Shown in pieces: positions 1-9,045 of a DNA stretch of 38,755 nt. The stretch lies in assembly GCA_030018805.1 (NCBI GenBank), contig JASEHL010000005.1, positions 1-38,755 of the forward strand, written 5' to 3'. How positions within the stretch are numbered: the first letter of the stretch is position 1; the number at the start of each line of letters is the position of its first letter. This DNA comes from Patescibacteria group bacterium (GTDB taxonomy: Bacteria > Patescibacteriota > Minisyncoccia > Moranbacterales > UBA11712). Below the pieces are notes generated by a model that was given only the letters and a program-made list of their open reading frames with translations, was not told the DNA's origin and searched no databases. The position numbers and the translations under genes were made by a program.

Positions 1-57
1 AACGGCACGCATTTACTTTCTCATAGAGTGCAATATGTTAATGAACTTATGCAGCTT

Positions 58-348
58 CTATTTTTTCTCTTTTTTCTTCATCTTTTCCACAATCCTTGCC
101 AGACGGTAGGTGACAAGAACCACGGCGGCGGTGACGATGGCGGCATAGATGAACATGGCCGTGATGTCCCCGCTTCCCTGCGTTCCGAAAACGCGCTCGA
201 AAAGTTTTCGAATGGCGTCGTTCCAAGCGAGCGCCGCGACCAGTCCCATGGCTCCTGTCATGAGAGTCACGATCTTCTCGACAAAATATACATGAAGTTT
301 TTCTTCTTCGGCTTTGGTAAGTTTTTTTTCGTCTTTTTCTTCGGGCAT
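58..348 (-). CDS. small two-TM membrane protein (DUF5654-like)
   Basis: 96-aa ORF with charged ends and two hydrophobic segments (VTLMTGAMGLVAALAWNDAI; IYAAIVTAAVVLVTYRLA). Confidence 0.7.
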   Translation of the reverse strand: MPEEKDEKKLTKAEEEKLHVYFVEKIVTLMTGAMGLVAALAWNDAIRKLFERVFGTQGSGDITAMFIYAAIVTAAVVLVTYRLARIVEKMKKKEKK

Positions 349-370
349 ATTTTTTTATTTACTTTCCAAT

Positions 371-444
371 TGGGTGATAGTGGACTCGAACCACTGACCT
401 TTTGCGTGTCGAGCAAACGCTCTAACCAGCTGAGCTAATCACCC
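371..444 (-). tRNA. tRNA-Val(GAC)
   Basis: Full cloverleaf on the minus strand: GGGTGAT/ATCACCC acceptor, GCTC/GAGC D stem, TTTGC-TCGACAC-GCAAA anticodon arm, AGTGG-TTCGAGT-CCACT T arm. Confidence 0.9.
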
Positions 445-450
445 ATTGTT

Positions 451-523
451 TGGGACCGATAGGATTCGAACCTATGACCAACCGATTATGAGTCGGCCGC
501 TCTAACCACTGAGCTACGGTCCC
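451..523 (-). tRNA. tRNA with CAT anticodon (Met or Ile2)
   Basis: GGGACCG/CGGTCCC acceptor, anticodon arm GCCGA-CTCATAA-TCGGT, T arm ATAGG-TTCGAAT-CCTAT. Confidence 0.88.
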
Positions 524-610
524 GTCGGCGCGTATTATTTCTTTCAAAATAAAACTTGCTCTTACGGCAAGTATATCCTATTTAACGAGTTAATTAAAGT
601 CAATAAATTT

Positions 611-1579
611 CTACGCCTTCTCCGGCGCCGCCGCGATTTCTTTTTCCGGTTCTTCTTCCAAAGCTTTCGCGGTTTCTTCAGATTCGACTTTGGCAATTTC
701 GCGAAAGAACAATGTCCAGGCGGTTGCTTTGTAAGTGAGGAAAATCGATGAAACAAAGAGCGCGAACGCCAGGAAAAGAAGAATGGCAAGAGCGAGGAAT
801 ATTCCGAAAGCGATCTTGTTCATATAATAGAATAGTATTCCTGCCGGAACGAGAATGAGAAGGGTCACTCCGAACAAGGGGAGAAAAACCATGCCGGCCG
901 CAATACTCACAACCAGAATGAGAAGAGAAAAAATAATCGAGCTTTTGATATTTTTGAGAAGCAGATTGTACCCCGCTTCGACCGCGCTCCAGACTTTGAG
1001 TTCGGAAAGGATGATATAGAATTCAGCAAAAATGTTGGTAAGAGCAAGAATGAAAACAAGAGGAACGAAAATGGCGATAGCCAGAAGCCCCATGACGAGA
1101 GCGCTGACCCACGAGCCTTTGATCGCGAGAAAAACAACCGGCAGGGCCAAAACAGAAACGATGATTATCGTGGCGAAAAAGAAAAGAAGAAAAAGCTTGA
1201 AAAGTTTCCAGAGATATTTCTTTCCCTCTCCCCAGCCTGTCCGAAAGGTTGTTTTTTTATTTTGGGCGATGAGATTCGCTGATTTCACGAGACCCGCTTT
1301 TCCAATGAGGGAAAGCAAAAACAAAGCTACGCCGACGGCAAATAGTACCAGGCCGATTCCGAGAACCAATTGCCAGTGAGTTTCCATGAAATTCTTGGCC
1401 GCGTCGCCCTTTCCGTTCCAGTCCTCACTGTTTCCGGCATTAAAACTCCCCGGCGACCCGAGGGCCATCAAGACTCCGAACCAAAGCAAAAATTTGTTCT
1501 TCCAGACAATTTGAGCGGCCTCTTTCAAGATTTCAATGAAGGGGATTTCTTTACCGGCAGGCTTATTTGTTTCTTTCAT
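611..1579 (-). CDS. multi-TM membrane protein of unknown function
   Basis: 322-aa ORF with about six hydrophobic segments and a Glu/Ala-rich C-terminal tail. Confidence 0.7.
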   Translation of the reverse strand: MKETNKPAGKEIPFIEILKEAAQIVWKNKFLLWFGVLMALGSPGSFNAGNSEDWNGKGDAAKNFMETHWQLVLGIGLVLFAVGVALFLLSLIGKAGLVKSANLIAQNKKTTFRTGWGEGKKYLWKLFKLFLLFFFATIIIVSVLALPVVFLAIKGSWVSALVMGLLAIAIFVPLVFILALTNIFAEFYIILSELKVWSAVEAGYNLLLKNIKSSIIFSLLILVVSIAAGMVFLPLFGVTLLILVPAGILFYYMNKIAFGIFLALAILLFLAFALFVSSIFLTYKATAWTLFFREIAKVESEETAKALEEEPEKEIAAAPEKA

Positions 1580-1588
1580 CTTTGCTCG

Positions 1589-1640
1589 CCCTGTTAAATG
1601 TCTCGCAAAGCGAGACCCCGCGAAGCGGGATTTAGCAGGG
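1589..1640. repeat. two-hairpin closed-stem palindromic element (E1)
   Basis: CCCTGTTAAAT-g-TCTCGC(aaa)GCGAGA-CCCCGC(gaa)GCGGG-ATTTAGCAGGG. Confidence 0.85.
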
Positions 1641-1654
1641 TAAATATATTTTTC

Positions 1655-3508
1655 TTATGCTTTTTCGAGATTGTTGGCTTCTTTTGTATCTTTATTTCCA
1701 ACAAGCTCATTGAATTCTTCCTGCTCGATTGTTTCTTTTTCAAGAAGCGTTTTTGCGATTCGCTTGAGTGTTTCTTTTTTCTCTTTGATTATTTTTTCGG
1801 CGGTTTCCCGGGCGTCATCAATAAATTTCGACACCTCCCGGTCGATTTTGTCGGATGTGTTTTCGGAATAGTTTTTTTCTTCACTGATTTCTTTTCCCAG
1901 GAATACGAGCTCTTCTTTTCGGCCGAAAGTGCGAGGTCCCAAGCTGCTCATCCCGTATCTTGTGACGAGTTTTCTCGCGATGTCGGTCGCTCGCTCAAGG
2001 TCGTTTGAAGCGCCAGTCGTCACGTCGCCGAAAATAATTTTTTCGCTCACGAATCCGCCAAGAAGCACGGCGAGTTCGTCGATGAAATAAGCGCGCGAAT
2101 AGAGCCTTTTGTCTTCCTGCGGCGCGGCGAGAGTGTATCCGGCCGCCTGGCCGCGCGATATGATGGAAACTTTTTGGACCGGATCGGCGTTCGGGAGGCT
2201 CGTTCCCACAAGTGCGTGGCCGGCTTCATGATAGGCCGTCACTTCTTTTTCTCTGACATTCAAAATTTTGCTTTTCCGCTCCGGCCCGAGAATCACTTTT
2301 TCAATGGAAATTCGCAACTCGTCCGGACCGATTTGTTTTTTTCCCTTGCGGGCGGCCAGAATTGCCGCTTCGTTCACCAAATTGGAAATATCCGCTCCGG
2401 AAAAACCGGGAATTCGGGAAGCAATCTGCTTCATGTCGACATTTTTTTCGAGCGGTTTATTCTTGGCATGGATTTTGAGGATAGCTTCACGCTCTTTTAT
2501 ATCGGGAAGGTCAAGAACGACTCGCCGGTCGAATCTTCCCGGCCGAAGGAGAGCCGGGTCCAAAACGTCGGGACGGTTGGTGGCGGCAACGACGATTACA
2601 TTCGTATCAGTTTCAAATCCGTCCATTTCAACCAAAATTTGATTCAAAGTTTGTTCGCGCTCGTCGTGTCCTCCGCCAAGTCCCGCGCCGCGATGGCGCC
2701 CGACGGCGTCGATTTCATCTATAAAAACGATAGCCGGCGCGTTCTTCTTGGCTGTTTTGAAAAGATCGCGAACGCGGCTGGCTCCCACGCCGACGAACAT
2801 TTCCACGAATTCTGAACCGGATATGCTGAAAAACGGGACATTGGCTTCTCCAGCGACGGCTTTCGCGATCAAAGTTTTTCCTGTCCCCGGTTGGCCGAGA
2901 AGAAGAACACCTTTTGGAATCCGCGCGCCAAGATCCAGAAATTTTTTCGGGTGTTTCAAGAACTGAACGATTTCCCGGAGCTCTTCTTTGGCCTCTTCAG
3001 CGCCGGCAACGTCGGCGAAAGTAATTTTCTTCTTCCCGTTTTTTTGGGGCGGGATGAGACGGGCCCGCGACATTCCAAAAGAAAGCGCCTGATTATTTCC
3101 TCTTTGCGCCGAACGCATCATATACCAGAGAAACGCGCCGATGATAAGAAAAGGGAGAACGAAAGGAATGACCGTGTTCACCCAGAAAGCGGCCGTGGCG
3201 GTGTCTTTGATGCTGACGCTCACCGCCCGTAATTTTTCAGGATCAACGCCGTAGTTTTTGAACGATTCGGAAAGCGAAGACTCGGCTTCTTTCCGGGAGC
3301 TTTCTTTGGTGTCGTCAGCGAGAGTGATGTTCAGCTTTTCGCCTTCCACCTGAATGGTTTTCACTTTTCCGTCATTTATCTGATTGGCTAGTTCGTTGAG
3401 ATTCACTTCGCTTATCTTCTGGACGGGAGCGTTATAAACCATTACGATTCCCGAAATGACGAAAAAGACCAGCAGTATGATTATTAGGTTTTTTATGAAA
3501 TTCCGCAT
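1655..3508 (-). CDS. ftsH: ATP-dependent zinc metalloprotease FtsH
   Basis: Walker A GQPGTGKT, Walker [10 protein letters not shown], second region of homology, HEAGH zinc motif; start placed at [13 protein letters not shown] rather than the ORF-track start. Confidence 0.97.
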   Translation of the reverse strand: MRNFIKNLIIILLVFFVISGIVMVYNAPVQKISEVNLNELANQINDGKVKTIQVEGEKLNITLADDTKESSRKEAESSLSESFKNYGVDPEKLRAVSVSIKDTATAAFWVNTVIPFVLPFLIIGAFLWYMMRSAQRGNNQALSFGMSRARLIPPQKNGKKKITFADVAGAEEAKEELREIVQFLKHPKKFLDLGARIPKGVLLLGQPGTGKTLIAKAVAGEANVPFFSISGSEFVEMFVGVGASRVRDLFKTAKKNAPAIVFIDEIDAVGRHRGAGLGGGHDEREQTLNQILVEMDGFETDTNVIVVAATNRPDVLDPALLRPGRFDRRVVLDLPDIKEREAILKIHAKNKPLEKNVDMKQIASRIPGFSGADISNLVNEAAILAARKGKKQIGPDELRISIEKVILGPERKSKILNVREKEVTAYHEAGHALVGTSLPNADPVQKVSIISRGQAAGYTLAAPQEDKRLYSRAYFIDELAVLLGGFVSEKIIFGDVTTGASNDLERATDIARKLVTRYGMSSLGPRTFGRKEELVFLGKEISEEKNYSENTSDKIDREVSKFIDDARETAEKIIKEKKETLKRIAKTLLEKETIEQEEFNELVGNKDTKEANNLEKA

Positions 3509-3513
3509 AGTTT

Positions 3514-3580
3514 CATGGAACACGTGACATGGAACATGGAACAAAAATATTGTTATGTGTCGCGTGCTATGTGTTATGTG
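3514..3580. repeat. period-7 degenerate tandem tracts (two blocks)
   Basis: 3514-3541: catggaa|cacgtga|catggaa|catggaa; 3553-3580: ttatgtg|tcgcgtg|ctatgtg|ttatgtg. Confidence 0.9.
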
Positions 3581-4523
3581 ATATAAACAATCTATCACCT
3601 TTTCTCCTAATTTTCAATTTTTTGAGTTTTATAATTTGCTCCTTGTTTTTGTTGCTTTTTATTATTTTGATGATTTCTTCAATATGAGCTGATTCAATTT
3701 CGCGGAGATTCGGCTCATATCGTTCAATTGCCGAACGCAGAACTTCCCTTTGGACGGCCGGATGCAACCTTTTTAATTTCAAAACACGCAAAGATTTGTT
3801 TGATTTGAGCCATTCGGCGGAATATTTGCCAATAAAATCATAATCATCTGCCACCGATTGCGAAAGTTTATACAAAACTTCTTGAATGTTCGGATTGAAT
3901 TTTTTCTCAAGATGCGGGAAAAGCTTGTTCCGGATTTTGTTTCGCGTGAAATCGGTTCCGAGGTTGGTTTTGTCAATTCGGAATGGCAATTTGTTCTTAC
4001 GCAAATGGGCGAGAATCTCTTTTCTTGGAATATTGAGAAGCGGACGAATAATGTAATTATTTCTGAACTTAATGGCGCCGAGTCCCCGTAGTCCCGTTCC
4101 GCGAAGAATTCGCATCAGGACCGTTTCGGCCTGGTCATTGAGGTTATGACCGACGGCGATGGCGTCAGCCCCGTGCTTTTTTCGGGTTTTTTCGAAGAAA
4201 TGGTAGCGGATTTGACGAAGTTTCTCCTCCGAGCATGAAACATGGAGCATGGAGCATGGAGCATTTTTAATTTCAATCGGCAAAGCATATTTTTTAGCTA
4301 GATTTTTCACGAGCGCTTCGTCTTTCTCTGAATCTTTTCCGCGCAGGCCGTAATTTACGTGCGCGGCGATGATTTTGAGGTCGTATTTGTTTTTTAACTG
4401 ATAAAAAACATCCAAAAGGCAAACCGAATCCGGCCCGCCGGAAACACCCACGACAATTTTCGCCCCGCGGCTGAATAATTGATAGCGAAAAACATTTTCC
4501 TGGATTTTTTTAACGATATTCAT
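3567..4523 (-). CDS. tilS: tRNA(Ile)-lysidine synthetase TilS
   Basis: SGGPDSVCLLD PP-loop, HVNYGLRGKDSEKDE, RYHFFE, GHNLNDQAETVLMRILRGTGLRGL. Confidence 0.95.
   Translation of the reverse strand: MNIVKKIQENVFRYQLFSRGAKIVVGVSGGPDSVCLLDVFYQLKNKYDLKIIAAHVNYGLRGKDSEKDEALVKNLAKKYALPIEIKNAPCSMLHVSCSEEKLRQIRYHFFEKTRKKHGADAIAVGHNLNDQAETVLMRILRGTGLRGLGAIKFRNNYIIRPLLNIPRKEILAHLRKNKLPFRIDKTNLGTDFTRNKIRNKLFPHLEKKFNPNIQEVLYKLSQSVADDYDFIGKYSAEWLKSNKSLRVLKLKRLHPAVQREVLRSAIERYEPNLREIESAHIEEIIKIIKSNKNKEQIIKLKKLKIRRKGDRLFISHNT
4233..4267. repeat. period-7 tandem tract inside the tilS reading frame
   Basis: gcatgaa|acatgga|gcatgga|gcatgga|gcatttt; encodes part of NAPCSMLHVSCSE in TilS. Confidence 0.9.
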
Positions 4524-4555
4524 ATGTGTAGAGGTTAAACCTCTACGAATGGTTG

Positions 4556-5116
4556 TTAATTAATTCGCGAAGTGATTAATTCCATTACTTTCTCGAAAAC
4601 TTCTTCGCGAGTGAGATTAGTTGTATTGAGAATAAAATCGTAGTTTTTGGGATCACGCACATTTATGCCATAAAATTTTTTGTACCGGATATCATCCGCT
4701 TTTCTCCTTTTATGGATGCTTTTGAGTACATCTGCAACTGAATCAGTTTTTTTATCTTCATTACGCGATCCGGATTCTTCTTGGAGCTGTTTGAAAATTC
4801 TTTTTGCTCCTTCTTCATCACTGACTCGAAGATAAATTTTCAAAGAATCAGGCACAAAGTGCCACGCCGTTCGGCTTTCGATGACAAAATCTTTTTTTTC
4901 TTTTGCCAATTTCAAAATATAATCGTCAACTTCTTTGTCCGCGCTGGCATCTTTTTTACTTAACTTTGCATACTCCGCAACAGGCAACCCTCCCTTTTTG
5001 GCCATGTCGCGAAAAATTTGTCCCATATAATACCTGGGGTAGCCAAGCTCTTCGGCGACTTTTTTGGCGATTGTGCTTTTTCCGGAACCCTCGTCTCCGT
5101 TGAAAGAAATAATCAT
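4556..5116 (-). CDS. (d)CMP kinase-like P-loop nucleotide kinase
   Basis: MIISFNGDEGSGKSTIAKKVAEELGYPRYYMGQIFR; start set at MIISFNG because upstream codons run through hairpin and heptad sequence. Confidence 0.8.
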   Translation of the reverse strand: MIISFNGDEGSGKSTIAKKVAEELGYPRYYMGQIFRDMAKKGGLPVAEYAKLSKKDASADKEVDDYILKLAKEKKDFVIESRTAWHFVPDSLKIYLRVSDEEGAKRIFKQLQEESGSRNEDKKTDSVADVLKSIHKRRKADDIRYKKFYGINVRDPKNYDFILNTTNLTREEVFEKVMELITSRIN

Positions 5117-5155
5117 AAAATAATTTAAAATATTATGCGCGTAGCGCATACCAAA

Positions 5156-5183
5156 ACTTTCCACTTTTAACTTTTCACTTTGT
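5156..5183. repeat. period-7 tandem tract overlapping the rpsA stop codon
   Basis: actttcc|actttta|acttttc|actttgt; rpsA stop at 5175-5177. Confidence 0.85.
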
Positions 5184-6407
5184 CAACCCCAATCCCATTC
5201 GGTGCTCTTTTGACTCGATGGAAAGTATTTTCCATTTATAAGTTTTTCCCGTCTCGATGATTTCTTCGATATTTTTTCCGGGAAATTTCTCGAGAAGCTC
5301 GCTGACATGGGCCAGGCCGTGGATGTCGTCGTCAAGATAAACAAAAGCCCCGAAGTGGTTGATTTTCCGAACCTGTCCGTCATAAGTTTCTCCAACTTTA
5401 TATTTCTCCTCGACCGAGGCCCACGGGTCTTTTTGGAGAGCTTTTGCGGAAAGCGAAACGCGCGTGTCGTCAATGCCGATGATTTGGGCTTTCACCTTGT
5501 CGCCCGTTTTCACGATTTCGCGGGGATTGTCGATGAGCTGCCAGGCCAATTCAGAAATATGGATCAATCCCTCGAGCTTGTCTTCTTCATTGGTTAAGTC
5601 TTTTTTGCTCGGCGGAAGAAACTTCACGAAAGCGCCGAAATCAACCACGCCGCTCACCTCCCCTTCAATCACGTCACCGACTTTGAGTTCGGAGATAGAC
5701 TTCTTTTCCTCTTCGGCATAGGCCGCTTTCTCGCTCACGATCAACTTTTCGCCTTCCCGGTCGGTGTCAATGACGCAAACTTTCATTTCCGTTCCGATAA
5801 AGGCGCGAAGCTTTTCCAAAATTTTGGATTTTTCCCCTTCTTCGACGCGGGGATAATGCTCGTTGGTGAGTTGCGACACGGGCAGAAATCCGCTGATGCC
5901 GTTTATTTCCACGATAAGGCCCCCCTTGTTGGCGTCAAGTATTTTTGTCGTGAGCGGTTCCTGTTCGACTTGCTTTTCCTCAAGATTCTGCCAAGCTCGC
6001 TCAATCGAAGCTTCGCGGATGGAGAGTTCGATGTATCCATCTTCGTTTTCGAGGTCGGTAACGGTGGCGGAAACTCTGTCTCCGATCTTGAGTTTGTCAG
6101 TCGTGCCGAGACCGTCTTTGATTTCTCGGCCCATCACGATTCCGGTTCCGAAATTGCCGAGGTCAAGATATATGGCGCTTGAATCCATGGCGATTATTCC
6201 CCCTTCCATTACGTCCCCCTCTTTGGGAAAAGTTATTTTTTGCTGGTTCAAAAAATCAGCCATCACGGAAGTCTGACTGATTGATTCGCCGGAGTTTTCT
6301 TTAGTTTTTGATTGGACCTTTTCTTTTTTCTCTGTTGAAATTTCGCTTTTTTCTTCGGAAATCTTGTCGACCTCTTGAGCCAGAGCGTCGAGAATATCGT
6401 TTGCCAT
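5175..6407 (-). CDS. rpsA: 30S ribosomal protein S1 (four S1 domains)
   Basis: Four S1 RNA-binding repeats (e.g. GDVIEGEVSGVVDFGAFVKF, GETYDGQVRKINHFGAFVYLDDDIHGLAHVSEL). Confidence 0.93.
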   Translation of the reverse strand: MANDILDALAQEVDKISEEKSEISTEKKEKVQSKTKENSGESISQTSVMADFLNQQKITFPKEGDVMEGGIIAMDSSAIYLDLGNFGTGIVMGREIKDGLGTTDKLKIGDRVSATVTDLENEDGYIELSIREASIERAWQNLEEKQVEQEPLTTKILDANKGGLIVEINGISGFLPVSQLTNEHYPRVEEGEKSKILEKLRAFIGTEMKVCVIDTDREGEKLIVSEKAAYAEEEKKSISELKVGDVIEGEVSGVVDFGAFVKFLPPSKKDLTNEEDKLEGLIHISELAWQLIDNPREIVKTGDKVKAQIIGIDDTRVSLSAKALQKDPWASVEEKYKVGETYDGQVRKINHFGAFVYLDDDIHGLAHVSELLEKFPGKNIEEIIETGKTYKWKILSIESKEHRMGLGLTK

Positions 6408-6441
6408 TTGATTAATGGTTAGATTAATGATTAGAATTCTC

Positions 6442-6475
6442 TATGAATTACGAATCTGTACGAATATACGAAATA
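6442..6475. repeat. TACGAAT-type repeat upstream of rpsA
   Basis: tatgaat|tacgaat|ctg|tacgaat|a|tacgaaa; closely matches the left arm of the inverted repeat upstream of gyrA. Confidence 0.8.
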
Positions 6476-6573
6476 ACGCAATTCATTATTACTGGTGGAG
6501 TATATAACAGAATGGTTAATTTGGCAAGCTCCTGGGAAAAAACCAAGCTTATTTGATGTCAGAACTTGACAAA

Positions 6574-6621
6574 TATAATAGAAATACTACAATTGTAGTA
6601 TAAATAAACAACGATTGTTGT
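6574..6621 (+). promoter_or_regulatory. TATAAT-like box and two operator-like dyads upstream of the MNT/HEPN pair
   Basis: TATAAT 6574-6579; perfect palindrome TACTACAATTGTAGTA 6585-6600; near-palindrome ACAACGATTGTTGT 6608-6621; ATG at 6630. Confidence 0.6.
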
Positions 6622-6629
6622 AAAATTCC

Positions 6630-7244
6630 ATGATTGAAATAGGTTCACATTTGAGAGAAAAAATTTTGGCCTATTTTTTCGCAAATCCTCACGAGGAGCT
6701 GTATCTTCGGGAAATGGCTCGCTTTTTGGACGTTGATCCCGGAAATTTGGCCAAAGAAATGATCGCGCTTCAGAAAGAAAAAATATTCAAAGCTGTGAGA
6801 AGAGGCAGCTTGAAAATATATTCCCTGAACAAGGAATACCCGCTTTATCCCGAGTTTAAAAGAATAATCGAGAAATCTTTCGGCGTTGAAGGGCGTCTAA
6901 AAAAAGAATTGAGCGGTATAGCGGGAATCCAGGTCGCTTTCGTTTTTGGCTCGTTTGCGACTGAAAAATACGACAAGCTAAGCGATATTGATTTGTTTTT
7001 TGTAGGTGATCCAAATGAAGACATTCTTGTCAAAAAAATATCGGCGCTGGAAGAATATTTCAGGAGGGAGATAAATTATAATATTTTTTCTCCGCATAAT
7101 TTTCGAAAAAAATTACTTGAGAAAGAGGTTTTTTTGAAAGAAATTATCAAAAAATCGAAAATATTCATTATTGGAAACAAAAATGAGCTGGAAAAAATTG
7201 CTGGCGGACAAAAGTCTCCAGCCAAAAACGATAAGCGCCGATGA
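6630..7244 (+). CDS. winged-helix HTH fused to MNT-type nucleotidyltransferase (likely antitoxin/regulator)
   Basis: N-terminal HTH (EELYLREMARFLDVDPGNLAKEMIALQKEKIFKAVRRG) then VFGSFATEKYDKLSDIDLFFVGD (GS-x-DxD). Confidence 0.87.
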   Translation: MIEIGSHLREKILAYFFANPHEELYLREMARFLDVDPGNLAKEMIALQKEKIFKAVRRGSLKIYSLNKEYPLYPEFKRIIEKSFGVEGRLKKELSGIAGIQVAFVFGSFATEKYDKLSDIDLFFVGDPNEDILVKKISALEEYFRREINYNIFSPHNFRKKLLEKEVFLKEIIKKSKIFIIGNKNELEKIAGGQKSPAKNDKRR

Positions 7245-7635
7245 AGCGGATAGCGTGATGCAAAAAGCGGTAAGCTCGATCAAAGCGGCCAAGTTATTGG
7301 TTGACAAAAAACTGGAAGAGCCGGCTTTCAAAGAAGCTTATGATTCGATGATTCTCTCTAGCCGCGCTTTGATTTTTTCGCTTGGATTCAAACCGCGAAG
7401 CGTTGGCGCCCATTCGATAACCATCCGGTTTTGCGAGCTGTATTTTAGCGAGGAAATGAGCGGACTGATTGGAAAATTCAAGAAATTGAAGCAAAAAAGA
7501 AATTATCTCATCTATGGCGCCGGGCTAATCATCTCCAAAACCGAGACGCGAAACGCCATCAAAAGCGCCGAACAATTTTTGAAAGCCGCGGAATCTGAAA
7601 TTCATAAAATCAGGAAACAGGAAAAACTGCTTTAG
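7171..7635 (+). CDS. HEPN-like domain protein
   Basis: Helical protein with KQKRNYLIYGAG and C-terminal AEQFLKAAESEI; directly follows and overlaps the MNT gene; start may be the internal ATG at 7183. Confidence 0.75.
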   Translation: METKMSWKKLLADKSLQPKTISADEADSVMQKAVSSIKAAKLLVDKKLEEPAFKEAYDSMILSSRALIFSLGFKPRSVGAHSITIRFCELYFSEEMSGLIGKFKKLKQKRNYLIYGAGLIISKTETRNAIKSAEQFLKAAESEIHKIRKQEKLL

Positions 7636-7664
7636 GATTTTTTGAAAAATAATATTTTTTGAAT

Positions 7665-7690
7665 CCCCACCCATTTGGCGGGGTTTTATT
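7665..7690 (+). terminator. rho-independent terminator after the HEPN gene
   Basis: CCCC...GGGG short hairpin followed by TTTTATTTT. Confidence 0.5.
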
Positions 7691-7733
7691 TTCGCAAAAA
7701 AAGGCCCGTTCCAGTGTCGCGGAAAATAAAAAA

Positions 7734-7759
7734 GGCGGTTGCGCTGCTGCGCAACCGCC
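7734..7759 (-). terminator. rho-independent terminator of the 97-aa gene
   Basis: GGCGGTTGCGC-tgct-GCGCAACCGCC; minus-strand copy runs into TTTTTTATTTT. Confidence 0.85.
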
Positions 7760-7786
7760 CAAGTGGGAACCATGGCTAGGAGGTTG

Positions 7787-8080
7787 TTATATTGGAGGTA
7801 AACAGGCCATGGCGGAATCTTCGTATTTCCATTCCTTGCCATTTGCGATATTCCATGCGTCGACTCCTGCTGTAGCAAACAACGTGCCAAACAGGAAAGA
7901 GAAAAATGCGCAGAATATAGCGCAGATAGTTGCACCTTCGTGAGTGGGATAATGATAGTAAAACATATCAAGCCCCAAAGCCACGAACACAACTACTGTG
8001 AGCCCTATCAGCGCGATGGCGAGAATGAAGAGAATAATAGACAGGCACCAATAAGCAATTCTTCTCAGTGTTTCTTTCAT
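7787..8080 (-). CDS. small two-TM membrane protein
   Basis: 97-aa ORF with two long hydrophobic segments, its own terminator and a GGAG-like element before ATG. Confidence 0.6.
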   Translation of the reverse strand: MKETLRRIAYWCLSIILFILAIALIGLTVVVFVALGLDMFYYHYPTHEGATICAIFCAFFSFLFGTLFATAGVDAWNIANGKEWKYEDSAMACLPPI

Positions 8081-8311
8081 GGTGTCTCCTTTGTAAAGAG
8101 CGGATTTTTATTTTAACCTAGTATTTTATATCAAAAAGAGGCAAATGTCAATAGCGCGAATGTTTCATGAAACAATTGTCATATTTTGCTTTATATAAAA
8201 CAAAATAAACGTGTAAATATTTCAACAAATCTCGACTTTTTGCCGCTTCTCGCCTTTTTCGCAGAAAAATTGAAACAAACAATATTCTTGAAAAACATAA
8301 TGTTCGGAATA

Positions 8312-8340
8312 TTGAAATTTTCTTATGGCTATGCTATATT
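8312..8340 (+). promoter_or_regulatory. sigma70-like promoter
   Basis: TTGAAA-17 nt-TATATT with extended TGC, 37 nt upstream of the MBL-fold gene. Confidence 0.7.
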
Positions 8341-8376
8341 ACATACGTTAGAAATAAGCGCTAAGCTTGATTTTTT

Positions 8377-9045
8377 ATGACCATTCAATGGTACGGACAT
8401 TCGTGCTTCAAAATCTCGACCAAGCCCGAAGGGCGCGGATCGGGCGAGGACGCGGTGATTTTCACCGATCCGTACAACAAGGAAATAGGACTTCGGCCGC
8501 CGCAGGGACGGGCTGATGTTGTGACCGTGAGCCACGATCATTTCGACCACAACAACAAGGAGGCCCTGAAAGGCGAAGCCGCGATTTTGGATTTGCCGGG
8601 CGAATATTCCATAAAGGGCGTTTCCATAAAGGGCGTCAATTCTTTTCACGACAAGAAGGAAGGGGCTGAAAAGGGACTCAACACTATTTTCGTTTTTGAG
8701 AGCGAGGGAATTCGCTTTTGCCATCTTGGAGATTTGGCGCACGCGCTCGACAAAAAACAACTTGAGGAAATAAACGGAGTGGATATTCTGGCCATTCCGG
8801 TTGGAGGCAGGTTTTCTCTGAATGGAAAAGAGGCTAAAGCCGTTGTTGACCAAGTTGAACCGAAAATTGTTCTCCCTATGCACTACAAAATTCGTGGATC
8901 AAAATTTCAGGGAGAGGATGAAAAAAGTTTCTGCAAAGAAATCGGAATCTGCCCGCGCGAAAAAACGCCCAAGCTCATTCTCAAGAAAAAAGATTTGGAA
9001 GACGAGAAGTTACAGGTATTTTTGATGGAAGCGCTAAATTCATAG
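8377..9045 (+). CDS. MBL-fold metal-dependent hydrolase (UlaG-like)
   Basis: WYGHSCFKI, VTVSHDHFDHNN, FCHLGDLAH, VLPMHYK. Confidence 0.88.
   Translation: MTIQWYGHSCFKISTKPEGRGSGEDAVIFTDPYNKEIGLRPPQGRADVVTVSHDHFDHNNKEALKGEAAILDLPGEYSIKGVSIKGVNSFHDKKEGAEKGLNTIFVFESEGIRFCHLGDLAHALDKKQLEEINGVDILAIPVGGRFSLNGKEAKAVVDQVEPKIVLPMHYKIRGSKFQGEDEKSFCKEIGICPREKTPKLILKKKDLEDEKLQVFLMEALNS

Noticed and set aside
3509-3598. N-terminal extension of FtsH (HITHSTRHITIFLFHVPCHVFHET)
   Set aside because: Translation of heptad tracts and overlap with tilS; normal FtsH start [13 protein letters not shown] follows.
3514-4267. CRISPR array
   Set aside because: Units are 7 nt, degenerate and contiguous, with no spacers and no cas genes in the window.
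6566-6571. TTGACA as the -35 of the MNT/HEPN promoter
   Set aside because: No good -10 sits 16-18 nt downstream; the TATAAT at 6574 is too close, so a weaker -35 upstream is more likely.
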